Source of the DNA: Collinsella aerofaciens ATCC 25986
GTDB lineage: Bacteria; Actinomycetota; Coriobacteriia; Coriobacteriales; Coriobacteriaceae
Assembly: GCF_010509075.1 (NCBI RefSeq)
Contig: NZ_CP048433.1
Coordinates: 868,001 to 932,000 of the forward strand
Direction: 5' to 3'
DNA length: 64,000 nt
A model generated the notes under the pieces. The model did not search any database. It was not told where the DNA came from and saw nothing but the letters and a program-made list of their open reading frames with translations. Made by a program: the position numbers and the translations under genes. This document shows positions 43,338-51,817 of the stretch, one piece after another (position 1 is the stretch's first letter; the number at the start of each line of letters is the position of its first letter).

Positions 43338-44009
43338 CTACAGCAGCACGTCGGCAAGCGGACGCTTGGGTACGTGGTGCACCCGCGCCTCGTCGCGCCA
43401 ATAATTGATGGAGCCGTCGGGGTTGGAATCGATCGCATCGATCACCTGTGTCTCGGCCGGAACGCCAAACGCCATGATCAGCTTGAGCTCATATTTGTCG
43501 TTATCGAGCCCCATGGCATCGATCGCGTGGGGCGTAAAGGCCTTGAACATGCAGGCTGCCACCTCGGGCGTGGCGCTGCGGGCGGCGAGCATCATCGTCT
43601 GCGCGGCAATGCCCGTGTCGACATCGGTAATGGGAGCGGCGGGCTTGCCCGGAACGGCGCGCTCAGCAAGAATCGCGATGTAGCCGGTCGGGCGCTCACC
43701 CTCGGCAGGACCCGGCCAGTCCTTAAGTGCGCCGGCCCATGCGAGCTCGTCAAATACACGCGCGCAGTCCTCTGCACCGCTTACCACATGAAAACGCAGA
43801 CGCTGAGCATTGGCACCACAGGGAGCCAGGTGCGCAAGTTCCGCCAGCTCGAGCAAAAACTCGCGCGGCACGCGCATGGACTCGTCAAAGCGGCGGCACG
43901 TGCGGGCGCGGCGAACCAACGCATCAAACGCGTCCAAGCCGAGCTTTTCGCAACCCTGCTTTGCCATCGACTCAGCGCTTACCGGCGCCGCGGGAACTGT
44001 TTCGTTCAT
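43338..44009 (-). CDS. Nitroreductase-family flavoprotein
   Basis: The 223-residue protein has the FMN-binding N-terminal pattern RRARTCRRFDESMRVP and LAHLAPCGANAQRLRFHVV, and a central DTGIAAQTMMLAA. It is probably an NAD(P)H-dependent oxidoreductase for quinones or nitro compounds; the substrate is unknown. The ATG at 44009 is chosen over one four codons upstream because GGGGG lies 6 nt before it. A DtxR-type iron box lies 28 nt upstream. Confidence 0.85.
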   Translation of the reverse strand: MNETVPAAPVSAESMAKQGCEKLGLDAFDALVRRARTCRRFDESMRVPREFLLELAELAHLAPCGANAQRLRFHVVSGAEDCARVFDELAWAGALKDWPGPAEGERPTGYIAILAERAVPGKPAAPITDVDTGIAAQTMMLAARSATPEVAACMFKAFTPHAIDAMGLDNDKYELKLIMAFGVPAETQVIDAIDSNPDGSINYWRDEARVHHVPKRPLADVLL

Positions 44010-44037
44010 AGGGACCCCCAATTTCGGGCAATTGTTC

Positions 44038-44056
44038 TTAGGAAAATCTAACCTAA
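44038..44056. promoter_or_regulatory. DtxR/IdeR-like iron box upstream of nitroreductase
   Basis: TTAGGAAAATCTAACCTAA matches the IdeR consensus TTAGGTTAGGCTAACCTAA at 15 of 19 positions. Its place just upstream of the nitroreductase start suggests iron-dependent repression. Confidence 0.55.
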
Positions 44057-44244
44057 AACGTAGGCAATAACGAACAGGGCTGCAATGTTCTACACCTGTT
44101 GAATAGAAAATCGCGACGTGGGGAACAACGGAAACAATTCGGGGCCTTTGGGTTACGTTTCACCCTCCCCGACCCATACGTCAGCGCCTTTAGGCGATAC
44201 TGGTCGTAACGATCAAGGCTTACGCCGCACGGAAAGGAGACATT

Positions 44245-44847
44245 ATGGGCATCTTTAAGAACGATGACCAAAAATCGAGCCAGTTTGGATTTGACGAGAA
44301 AAGCATGGCGGGCAAAGCCGTCAAGGCCGTACGCTGGATCTACGCCATCACGGGCGTCTTAGCGCTCATTGCTGGTATCGCGCTGCTTTTTGCACCCGCC
44401 AAGTCCCTCGTCTTTTTGATGACTGTCCTGGGTTTTTACTTTGTAATCACTGCTGCCATCAGGCTGTTCACTGCCATTTTTGAGCCGCTGCTGCCCACCG
44501 GCTGGCGCGTGACGAGCATCATCTCCAACCTACTCATTATCTTGGGCGGCGTCATAATCCTGCGCAACCAGGCCTTCTCGACCGCGACGCTCACCACGAT
44601 GGTGGTTATCGTGGCCGGCTTTGGCTGGATTGTCGAAGGTGTCATGTCCATTCTGGAGTCCGAGCTTTCGTCCAACCGCGCCCTCGCTATCCTGAGCGGT
44701 GCACTCTCCATCATCGCCGGCATGTTCGTGTTTATCTATCCGCTATGGTCGGCCAAGATGCTCGTCATCTTTAGCGGCGCCGCGCTGCTGGTGTTTGGCG
44801 TTACGCTGATTGTTCGCGCTATTCAATTTGGCAAACTGGTGCACTAG
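44245..44847 (+). CDS. HdeD/DUF308-family membrane protein
   Basis: The 200-residue protein has six hydrophobic helices in paired repeats (for example WIYAITGVLALIAGIALLF and LAILSGALSIIAGMFVFIY), the DUF308 pattern. The function of the family is unclear; E. coli HdeD is linked with acid resistance. AAGGAG lies 7 nt before the ATG. Its stop codon directly abuts the next start. Confidence 0.85.
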   Translation: MGIFKNDDQKSSQFGFDEKSMAGKAVKAVRWIYAITGVLALIAGIALLFAPAKSLVFLMTVLGFYFVITAAIRLFTAIFEPLLPTGWRVTSIISNLLIILGGVIILRNQAFSTATLTTMVVIVAGFGWIVEGVMSILESELSSNRALAILSGALSIIAGMFVFIYPLWSAKMLVIFSGAALLVFGVTLIVRAIQFGKLVH

Positions 44848-45330
44848 ATGCCGCGAACGCTCTTTATTGATGCCGACGCCTGCCCGGTCACGCGCGAGTC
44901 GATTGACTGCGCGCGGCGGGCGGGCGTCGCCGTTGTTATCGCCGGCAACAGCACGCAAAACCTGGAACGGCACATTCGCCGCGACGACCCGCGCGATGCC
45001 GAGCACGCGCGACGCGGCTTTTGGGTCACGACGCTCGACGTGAGTGTGGGCGCCGACAGCGCCGACTTTGCCATTGTCGAACGCCTGCAGGCGGGCGACG
45101 TGGTCGTGACGCAGGACATTGGCTTGGCGAGCATGGTGCTCGGGCGCGATGCCGCCGCCATCGGTGTGCGCGGGCGCGTCTACGACAAAGCGACCATCGA
45201 CATGCAGTTGTTTATTCGCCACGAGGAAAAGAAGGTGCGTCGCGCTGGCGGTCGCACCCGCGGGCCGGCAGCCTTCACCAGCGAAGATCGCGCTCGCTTT
45301 AAACGCAACCTCACCGAGCTGCTGCGCTAA
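44848..45330 (+). CDS. YaiI/YqxD family protein (DUF188)
   Basis: The 160-residue protein begins FIDADACPVTRESIDCA and contains VVTQDIGLASMVLGRDA and RGRVYDKATIDMQLFIRH, the signature segments of UPF0178/DUF188, which has a PIN-like fold. No function is established. It starts immediately after the DUF308 stop and is co-transcribed with it. Confidence 0.9.
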   Translation: MPRTLFIDADACPVTRESIDCARRAGVAVVIAGNSTQNLERHIRRDDPRDAEHARRGFWVTTLDVSVGADSADFAIVERLQAGDVVVTQDIGLASMVLGRDAAAIGVRGRVYDKATIDMQLFIRHEEKKVRRAGGRTRGPAAFTSEDRARFKRNLTELLR

Positions 45331-45335
45331 CCAAG

Positions 45336-45488
45336 GTAGATTTTTGGGACATGTCCGGAAATCTGCTTTTTGCTTTGGGCGGTGTGAGCGCTCAAAATCC
45401 ATGGCTCAACAAAAAACGGGTTTCAAAATGCCATGCGTCGCCGCATTGTGCAGGCGCCGAGCATGGCTATTTTGAAACCCGTTTTGTT
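45336..45488. repeat. Two hairpins between convergent genes
   Basis: The first (45340-45366) pairs AGATTT with AAATCT around TTGGGACATGTCCGG. The second (45408-45488) pairs AAAACGGGTTTCAAAAT with its exact complement, with a nested GCCATGC/GCATGGC. The second fits a bidirectional terminator. Confidence 0.7.
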
Positions 45489-45496
45489 AGGCCCAC

Positions 45497-46585
45497 TTAG
45501 AGGCCGAAGGCGGATAGGATGAGGCCCCAGCCGGCACCGATGACGTACATCATGATCAGGAACAGGACGTTTTCGCGGGCGCTGCGGTTGGTGCGGAACA
45601 GCACCAGGTAGCCCACACCGGCGGAAATGAGCGTGCCGGCGAGCATCGGCGCCAGCTGTAGCGCGCCCTCCAGGTACAGCTGCGTGATAACGACGCTAGC
45701 CGAGCAGTTGGGGATCAGGCCGACGAGTGCCGAGCCCAGGACCGCAAGCGTCTCGTTACCGCGCAGGAACTGCTCGATTGCGGACTCGCCGAACGTCTCG
45801 AGTACGGCGACCAGAATCAGCGTCACCAGAAAAATGAATACCGAGACCTGCACGGTGTGCGAGATCGCGCTGCGGATGATCGACAGGACAGGCGTCCCTT
45901 CGTGGGAATGAGAGTGACCGTGACCATCATGGTGTTCATGTTCGCCCTCATGACCGTGATCGTGGCCATGTCCGTGTTCGTGCTCGTCCTCGTCTTCATC
46001 GCAACCGCAATGGTCGCGCTCGCACAGCTCATGGATGTGATCGGTGCTCACGCCCGCCTCGGCCACCTCGTCGATGATGTCACCGCCGCTGTGGTCGTCA
46101 TGCGCGCAGTTAACGTGCGCCGGATTGACAGTGGTCCCCAACACGGTACGACGAATCGCCGCATGCGCGCGAGCGTTACGACGCAGGCCGCGAATGGCGG
46201 CGTCCACGATAAAGCCCGTGATCAGCGCGATCAGTGCCTTCGAAGCCAAAAGCATCGCCATGGTCTGCACGGGCACCTGCTCGGCGAGCAACAGCGGCAG
46301 CATCTCATCGGAGGTCGAGAGGAACACGGCGACCAGCGTGCCCAGCGTCACGACACGGCCGGCGTACAGCGTTGCTGCCATGGCCGAAAATCCGCACTGC
46401 GGCACAATGCCCAGCAGCGAGCCAGCCACAGGACCCGCAGCGCCGGCGCGCTTGATAGCGCCGTTGACGCGGTCGCCCGCAACGTGCTCAAGTGTCTCGA
46501 GAGCAAGATACGTCACCAACAAAAACGGCGCCAGCGAGAGCGTGTCCTTGCCGGCGTCGAGCAGAATATCAATCAGCAAATCCAT
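45497..46585 (-). CDS. Putative heavy-metal/manganese exporter (10-TM ArsP_2 type)
   Basis: The 362-residue membrane protein has two halves with matching motifs: LLGIVPQCGFSAMAATLYAG in the first and LVGLIPNCSASVVITQLYLEG in the second. They are joined by a His/Asp/Glu-rich cytoplasmic loop (about 190-232, GHGHDHGHEGEHEHHDGHGH). The halves and the conserved Cys are typical of the 10-TM heavy-metal exporter family. The loop should bind divalent metal. Substrate is probably Mn, Zn or similar. The promoter region has paired GTCCTAG repeats. Confidence 0.78.
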   Translation of the reverse strand: MDLLIDILLDAGKDTLSLAPFLLVTYLALETLEHVAGDRVNGAIKRAGAAGPVAGSLLGIVPQCGFSAMAATLYAGRVVTLGTLVAVFLSTSDEMLPLLLAEQVPVQTMAMLLASKALIALITGFIVDAAIRGLRRNARAHAAIRRTVLGTTVNPAHVNCAHDDHSGGDIIDEVAEAGVSTDHIHELCERDHCGCDEDEDEHEHGHGHDHGHEGEHEHHDGHGHSHSHEGTPVLSIIRSAISHTVQVSVFIFLVTLILVAVLETFGESAIEQFLRGNETLAVLGSALVGLIPNCSASVVITQLYLEGALQLAPMLAGTLISAGVGYLVLFRTNRSARENVLFLIMMYVIGAGWGLILSAFGL

Positions 46586-46626
46586 GACGGATGGAACCTT
46601 TCATGTCTTTCGGCAGCATTGTAAAA

Positions 46627-46663
46627 GTCCTAGCGGTCAACTAGGGTATTGTAGTTGTCCTAG
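46627..46663. promoter_or_regulatory. Operator-like repeats upstream of metal exporter
   Basis: GTCCTAG occurs at 46627 and again 30 nt later. Between them GTCAACTA and TAGTTGTC form a near-perfect inverted repeat. It lies about 40-75 nt upstream of the exporter start and is a candidate site for a metal-responsive repressor. Confidence 0.4.
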
Positions 46664-46757
46664 GCGCGATGCCAATAGTTGCCCATGGTAAACTATCATC
46701 TCGCCACATCTCAATGAACCCGAGCCGCGCGGTGCGGCCCGTCCAAGGAGCAGTTAT

Positions 46758-47726
46758 ATGAACGTTTCACAAGCACTCGAATACGAGCGTCAGCCGTTTA
46801 TCCCCATGTTTATCTATGGCGATCACGGCGCCATGGAGTCCGAGCGCCAGAAGGGCGAGGAGGCCCTTAAGGTGCTCGAAACCGAGTACTTTACCGCCGA
46901 GGGCGACCCCAGCTTCGACTTTGCCACCGTGCGCGACCTGGCTGACCGCAACCGCGACCTGTGCGACCAGATTGGCGAGGCGCGCCTGCGCAACGTGACG
47001 CCCGCGACGCTTTCGCGCGGCCTGTCCGATGCCGACACCTGCGCCGCCATCGGTAAGATGCAAAAGCGCACCGCCGCGTCGGTCATGCGCGAGATCCGCG
47101 GCGACCGCGACGCGCTCGGCGTGGCCTACGCCCGCAAGCCCATCCAGGGCACCGTGCTCGGTATCGACATCGAGACCACCGGCCGTGCACCCGAGCGCGG
47201 TTATATCATCAATGTGGGTTGGGAAATCATGGAGCTCACCAGCGACGCCGTCCCGCACGACGCCGAGGCACACTACTGCGGCCTGCCCGATATCTACCGC
47301 GGCGAGGATGTGCCGTTGTCGAATATCCACCACATCACCTGGGACGACATCGACGGCAAAAAGCCGTTCCGCGAGAACAAGGAACTGCAGAAGCAGCTGC
47401 TCAAGCTTATGAAGAAGTACCCGTACATGGCGCACAACGCCGCCTTTGAGGACAGTTGGTTCAAGATCCACCTGGACGGTTACGCCGAGGCACGCCGCGC
47501 CGGCAAGATCATCGTCATCGACTCGCGCCAGATCTGCCGCAGCCTGGATGCCGACGTCCGCTCGCTCCCCCGCGAATCCGCGCCCGCCGCGCTCGAGAAC
47601 TGGGCGCGCCGCCGTGGAACCCTCGCCGCCGACGCCAACGAGCAGCATCTGGGCCTCGACGACACCGACCTCATGCTCCGCACGGTTCAGGCCGAGTTCA
47701 ACCTCAAGAACCTATTCGCGAAATAA
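46758..47726 (+). CDS. 3'-5' exonuclease, DEDDh (DnaQ-like)
   Basis: The 322-residue protein has a ~130-residue helical N-terminal region of unknown role, then an exonuclease domain with GIDIETTG (D137, E139), HNAAFEDSWF (about 227) and HLGLDDTDLM (about 297), giving the DEDDh set. It could be a proofreading or RNA/DNA-trimming nuclease. It is monocistronic. AAGGAG lies 8 nt before the ATG. Confidence 0.87.
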   Translation: MNVSQALEYERQPFIPMFIYGDHGAMESERQKGEEALKVLETEYFTAEGDPSFDFATVRDLADRNRDLCDQIGEARLRNVTPATLSRGLSDADTCAAIGKMQKRTAASVMREIRGDRDALGVAYARKPIQGTVLGIDIETTGRAPERGYIINVGWEIMELTSDAVPHDAEAHYCGLPDIYRGEDVPLSNIHHITWDDIDGKKPFRENKELQKQLLKLMKKYPYMAHNAAFEDSWFKIHLDGYAEARRAGKIIVIDSRQICRSLDADVRSLPRESAPAALENWARRRGTLAADANEQHLGLDDTDLMLRTVQAEFNLKNLFAK

Positions 47727-47791
47727 CCGATCCATCTGCGGGAGCGCCTGCCAGGCACAGCGCAATCCGTCTGGGCACACCGACACGCAGT

Positions 47792-47832
47792 AAACTAGGG
47801 CGCAGCCTTATGGCTGCACCCTAGTTTTCATC
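47792..47832 (+). terminator. Rho-independent terminator of exonuclease gene
   Basis: AAACTAGGGCGCAGCC pairs with GGCTGCACCCTAGTTT (one mismatch or wobble) around a TTAT loop, then TTCATC. Confidence 0.85.
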
Positions 47833-47875
47833 AAAACGAGCAAATACGCGTGCTTCACATAGTCGGCAGGTTGGC

Positions 47876-47904
47876 CCACCTACATTTTTCGAGTTGTTCG
47901 GCCA
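47876..47904 (-). repeat. 29-bp dispersed repeat, copy A
   Basis: CCACCTACATTTTTCGAGTT continues with GTTCGGCCA. Copy C (51019) differs at two positions. Copies B and D are diverged and inverted. No coding function is apparent. Confidence 0.75.
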
Positions 47905-47923
47905 GCTGAACCACTAGTCAAGG

Positions 47924-49429
47924 GGTGGCGCGCGCAGACGTGGTGTAAGAGCGTCCTGAGGTCCGTCGCTGCAAGTCCCGATGTTACTCCTTCTTGAGGC
48001 CGCGCCTCTCGACTATCTCGTCCACTATCTCCCTGGCGCGCCGCCCGAGCGCGCGGCGCCTCCCCTCTGTCGGGGCCGGCCTGTCCGCGGGCTCGGCGAA
48101 GCCCTCGGCGGCCGAGGCCTCGGAGAACACGCGCTGCTGGGACCACTGTCCCTCGGTCTCCATGAGGCTCGCGCACGTCAGGCGCAGCATCGACTCCCTC
48201 GAGGGGAAGGACTGCACGACCCTGTAGCGGCGCTTGATCTCGCGGTTGGCGCGCTCCTGGACGTTGTTGGTGCGGAGCTTGGCCCAGTGCGCCCTGGGGA
48301 AGGCCGTGAACGCCAGCGCGGAGTCCTCGGCCTGCTCGAAGACCTCGCCGGCCCTGGCGGACACCGACGCCACCCAGGGCGCCGCCTCGGCCCACACGCA
48401 GCGCGCGAGGTCGGGGTCGTCCTGGTAGACCGCGGCATGCACGAGGTCCCTGACGGCCGCCTTGGAGTCCTCGGGCCTGCCCGAGCAGGCGCTCTGGAGG
48501 TTGCGCTGCAGGTGCGTCACGCAGCGCTGCCAGGCGCAGCCCTGGAACAGGCGCGAGACGGCGGCCACGAGCCCGGCGTGGCTGTCGGAGACCACGAGGC
48601 GAACGCCGGCCAGCCCGCGCTCGCGCAGCCCGCCGAGGAATGCCGCCCAGGAGTCCTCGCTCTCGGTGTCGACCACGTCGCAGCCCAGGAAGTGCTTGCG
48701 CCCGTCGGCGCCCAGCCCGATCGCGGTCACGACGCCCTGCGAGACGACCGACGAGCCGACCCTGCAGCTCATGTAGGTGGCGTCGAGCCACAGGTAGCAG
48801 CACGGCGTGCCCGACAGGTCGCGGCGGCGGAACTCCGCCACCTCGGCGTCGAGGTCGGAGCAGAGGCTCGAGACCTCCGAGCTCGACAGCGAGGATATGC
48901 CCAGCCTGGACGCCACGCGCTCGACCTTGCGGGTGGATACGCCGCACACGTACATCTCCTGCACGATGGCGGCCACCGAGGTGTCGACGCGCGACCATCG
49001 CGCGAGCATGCCCTCGGGGTAGTAGGTGCCGTGCCTGAGCTTGGGTATCTCGAGCTCCACGTCGCCCACGGCGGTCTTGAGCGACCTGGGGCGGTAGCCG
49101 TTGCGACTGTTCTCCCTGCCGTCGCTGCGCTCATTGCGGCTCGCGCCGCACATCTGCTGGGCCTCGGAGTCCATCAGCGCGTTCATCACGCCGCCCAGCA
49201 CCCTGCACGCGAACTCGCGCGCGTCGCCGCACTCCTGCCAAAGCCTCGCCGCCTCGAGGGCCTCGTCGCGGCCGAGGCGCAGTACACTCTCTTCTTGGGG
49301 CATCGCCTTTCCTTCCATTCGTCACCTTCATTACTCCAACGACGAATTCTAGGCGGTGTCCCCTCCCTTTCAAGAAAGGGCGGAGGCGGGGCATGCCCCG
49401 CCTCTTACACCACATCTCTGTGCGCTACC
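47924..49429 (-). mobile_element. Complete IS256-family insertion sequence
   Basis: The 1506-bp element has 28-bp terminal inverted repeats matching at 23 positions, with an identical inner block GTGGTGTAAGAG. It is flanked by an 8-bp target duplication AGTCAAGG (47916-47923 and 49430-49437). One intact transposase gene fills it. Both ends and the duplication are intact, so the insertion is recent and potentially active. Confidence 0.92.
47984..49303 (-). CDS. IS256-family (mutator-type) transposase
   Basis: The 439-residue protein has the family landmarks CRVLGGVMNALMDSEAQQMCGA, the DDE-domain start LWLDATYMSCR, VVSDSHAGLVAAV and WQRCVTHLQRNL. It is full length. MPQEESV at 49303 is the more likely start; an ATG five codons upstream is also possible. 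Confidence 0.92.
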   Translation of the reverse strand: MPQEESVLRLGRDEALEAARLWQECGDAREFACRVLGGVMNALMDSEAQQMCGASRNERSDGRENSRNGYRPRSLKTAVGDVELEIPKLRHGTYYPEGMLARWSRVDTSVAAIVQEMYVCGVSTRKVERVASRLGISSLSSSEVSSLCSDLDAEVAEFRRRDLSGTPCCYLWLDATYMSCRVGSSVVSQGVVTAIGLGADGRKHFLGCDVVDTESEDSWAAFLGGLRERGLAGVRLVVSDSHAGLVAAVSRLFQGCAWQRCVTHLQRNLQSACSGRPEDSKAAVRDLVHAAVYQDDPDLARCVWAEAAPWVASVSARAGEVFEQAEDSALAFTAFPRAHWAKLRTNNVQERANREIKRRYRVVQSFPSRESMLRLTCASLMETEGQWSQQRVFSEASAAEGFAEPADRPAPTEGRRRALGRRAREIVDEIVERRGLKKE

Positions 49430-49549
49430 AGTCAAGGCCCCTTGAACCGCAATCGAAGCTAAAATCGCCTTAATTTCGCAACCAAGCCCCATAAATCTAC
49501 CTGAATCAATTCGAATAGGACGTTGCGATCGCACCATTTGTATAGGATA

Positions 49550-49578
49550 AGGCCGAATAACTCAAATTATGTTGGTGA
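49550..49578 (+). repeat. 29-bp dispersed repeat, copy B (diverged, inverted to A)
   Basis: AGGCCGAATAACTCAAATTA continues with TGTTGGTGA. It overlaps the first possible ATG (49569) of the nuclease-like gene. Confidence 0.6.
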
Positions 49579-50999
49579 GGCATCTGAGCGGTCGGCAAAA
49601 ACGCTTAGAAGCTACGAATCCGCAACTAAAGTTCATCAAAAAGGGGCAGCCGGCAGAAACCTCCCCAGCCAAAGCTGCTCCCTCAATACGACAGCTCAAA
49701 AACCCACCGTTCGCAGAAGATAAGCCGCGCCCCAATACCGTTGCCCGAAGTTTCGGGCGTATGCGGCGTCCGCTATGCCATCATGCGCGTATGGGAATCA
49801 TTCTGTCACATACCACGGCACGCGCTGTATACCAAACAGCCAACTCGCTCGCAAGCTACGCGACCGGTCCCATACCTATGGAAAAGATCAGGGTGTCTGC
49901 GCCGACCACGTCCGACCTGGAAGCGGCACGAGCATGGCTCAACAGAAAGAATGTCGATTCTGAACGTATCCATGTGCTGACGTTTTCCAATAATGCCAAA
50001 AGGCACCGCAAGGGCTGCACCTGCCACTGCACGCGCTATACGTTTGATGCAGAAAGCTACCTAGAACTCGAGCCGAACGTCTACATCGTCGATATCAAGC
50101 TGTGCGCGTTAGAAGCAACAGCCGACCTCAACCTTTCGGAGCTCGTTGAGTATTACTTTGAAATCTGCGGCTCCTACGCGCTTGGAACGTCCGACGAAAC
50201 TCAATATCGCGAGCGCCCAGCCCTAACCAGCGTTGAAGAGCTCAGAGCCTTCTTTTCAGAGGCACCGGGGTATCGTGGATCTAATAAAGCACTTAAGGCA
50301 CTTTCTTATGTACACGAAGGCTGTCGCTCCCCACTCGAAACGGCGTTTGTCATGATGCTGACAATGCCCAAGTCAATGGGTGGCTTAGCCATACGCGCTA
50401 TCAAAACGGATTATCCGATCCCAGTCCCCAAAAGATACGCCGCCCTAACGCGACGGACGGTTTTCTACCTCGACGCGCTGCTCGAAAATTCGATGACCGA
50501 TATCGAATACAACGGCTTTTACCACGACGAACCCGAGCAGCAATCAATTGACGAGGAGCGCCGAAACACGCTGCGAAACATGGGATATGCCGTTATCACA
50601 GTTAATCGTCATTCGTTTTTCAAGCAGTCCGCTTTTAAACGGGTCATGGAAGCGATTCGCATTCGCGAGAAGATATGGCCCGGTCGACTCCCGGATAACT
50701 TCGCCATCCTGCAAGAAACTCTTCGTCAATTTGTCTTGCGGCGCTACTTCGAATACGGTCGCCGCGTCCTGGAGACACTCAAAGAAGAAGAGGCCGCCAA
50801 GCGCGAAATTGCAAGCCAATATCCGCAAGCTGATGACCCGAGCATCAACGATGTGCCCGAACCCGACGACATGCAACACGTCGGGGCCCTTGCTGAGGAA
50901 ATCAATGGGGCTTGGGAATGCGACATGTTCGCAAAAATCGATGAAAACCGCACGGAAGACGACACGATTATTGATCTAATTGAGAATTCGCTCTTCTAA
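49569..50999 (+). CDS. Unrecognised nuclease-like protein (DUF559/PD-(D/E)XK-like C-terminal half)
   Basis: The 476-residue frame is AT-richer than its surroundings. The N-terminal half has a Cys/His cluster (RHRKGCTCHCTRY). The second half has SPLETAFVMMLTMP, DIEYNGFYHDEPEQQSIDEERR and NTLRNMGYAVITVNRHSFF, an arrangement like DUF559/Vsr-type endonuclease folds with an E...E-x-N variant. No catalytic claim is safe. The true start may be the ATG at 49791 (MGIILSHTTARAVY), because the first 74 codons look non-coding and no Shine-Dalgarno precedes either. It is flanked by 29-bp repeats B and C in inverted orientation. Confidence 0.6.
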   Translation: MLVRHLSGRQKRLEATNPQLKFIKKGQPAETSPAKAAPSIRQLKNPPFAEDKPRPNTVARSFGRMRRPLCHHARMGIILSHTTARAVYQTANSLASYATGPIPMEKIRVSAPTTSDLEAARAWLNRKNVDSERIHVLTFSNNAKRHRKGCTCHCTRYTFDAESYLELEPNVYIVDIKLCALEATADLNLSELVEYYFEICGSYALGTSDETQYRERPALTSVEELRAFFSEAPGYRGSNKALKALSYVHEGCRSPLETAFVMMLTMPKSMGGLAIRAIKTDYPIPVPKRYAALTRRTVFYLDALLENSMTDIEYNGFYHDEPEQQSIDEERRNTLRNMGYAVITVNRHSFFKQSAFKRVMEAIRIREKIWPGRLPDNFAILQETLRQFVLRRYFEYGRRVLETLKEEEAAKREIASQYPQADDPSINDVPEPDDMQHVGALAEEINGAWECDMFAKIDENRTEDDTIIDLIENSLF

Positions 51000-51018
51000 A
51001 GGCGATCTCTGCGGATGT

Positions 51019-51047
51019 CCACCTACATTTTTCGACTTATTCGGCCA
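51019..51047 (-). repeat. 29-bp dispersed repeat, copy C
   Basis: CCACCTACATTTTTCGACTT continues with ATTCGGCCA, two differences from copy A. It starts 19 nt after the stop of the nuclease-like gene and is inverted relative to copy B. Confidence 0.75.
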
Positions 51048-51209
51048 CCGATGTGCCAGATTGGCTGCAGCAATGCTCAATATAACTTTAGATAAAACTG
51101 ATTCTGCAGGAACTCCCGTAGAGGAAGAACTGATTCTCGCGGTATTTGACACGATAAAGTACAAATATGAACAGTTCTAATGCTTCTCAAGGTGGCTTTC
51201 TTAGCATGC

Positions 51210-51238
51210 TAGCCGAACATCTCGAAATATGTTGGCGA
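51210..51238 (+). repeat. 29-bp dispersed repeat, copy D (diverged)
   Basis: TAGCCGAACATCTCGAAATA continues with TGTTGGCGA. With copy C it forms an inverted pair about 160 nt apart. The interval holds only a short frame (35 codons from 51076) that I cannot support as a gene. Confidence 0.6.
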
Positions 51239-51314
51239 GCATTGCGTCGATGTCTCCCAACCCACAGAAAATCGCAGAGGCGGCAAGCAGTCATCGAAAT
51301 TAACGCAAATTGTA

Positions 51315-51373
51315 TTGACATATGAACATGCGCTCATATAATCGGAAGCAAGTTTTATGAGCGCATGTTCATA
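51315..51373 (+). promoter_or_regulatory. Promoter and double operator of the ArsR/SmtB regulator
   Basis: Consensus TTGACA (51315-51320) and TATAAT (51337-51342) are 16 nt apart. The operator TATGA-N8-TCATA occurs at 51321-51338 inside the spacer and again at 51356-51373. The two operators are near-exact inverted copies of each other. A bound repressor would block RNA polymerase directly. Part of the same 18-bp site recurs at 52095. Confidence 0.85.
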
Positions 51374-51388
51374 TGAAAGGATATTGCA

Positions 51389-51754
51389 ATGAGCATCCGC
51401 GTTGATGAAATGAAACCCGACACCGAGGCCACCGAGCCCGCGATCCCCACCACCTGCTCGCCCGAGGACCTTCCCGACGAGGAGCTTCTCTACGACCTCG
51501 CCGACCTGTTCAAGGTCTTCAGCGACACCACGCGCATCAAGATCCTCTATGCCCTCATGGGCCGCGAGCTCTGCGTGGCAGACATCGCCGAAGCGACCGA
51601 AACCTCGCAGTCCGCGGTGTCGCACCAGCTGCGCACACTCAAGCAGTCGCACCTGGTTAAATTCCGGCGCGACGGGCGCAATATCCTCTACTCGCTCGCC
51701 GACGACCACGTCTACACCATGCTCAACCAGGGCATGAGCCACATCTGCGAATAG
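51389..51754 (+). CDS. ArsR/SmtB-family metal-sensing repressor (CadC-like)
   Basis: The 121-residue winged-helix protein carries the metal-site helix ELCVADIA (60-67) and recognition helix SQSAVSHQLRTLKQSHLV. Cys23 in the N-terminal arm (TTCSPEDLPD) and Cys62 fit a CadC/SmtB-type Cd/Zn/Pb site. It presumably represses itself and the downstream metallochaperone and ATPase, through the three TATGA-N8-TCATA sites. AAAGGA precedes the ATG. Confidence 0.9.
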   Translation: MSIRVDEMKPDTEATEPAIPTTCSPEDLPDEELLYDLADLFKVFSDTTRIKILYALMGRELCVADIAEATETSQSAVSHQLRTLKQSHLVKFRRDGRNILYSLADDHVYTMLNQGMSHICE

Positions 51755-51817
51755 CGACCAACCACGGTACCAGCGCGGCCTGCACCCAAGCCGCAAATAC
51801 AGAGAAAGGAACCCACC

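Noticed and set aside
50976-51180. Short frames on both strands between repeats C and D, including a 35-codon frame from 51076
   Set aside because: No Shine-Dalgarno and no recognisable family. The apparent similarity between peptides at the repeat copies comes from the repeated DNA itself.
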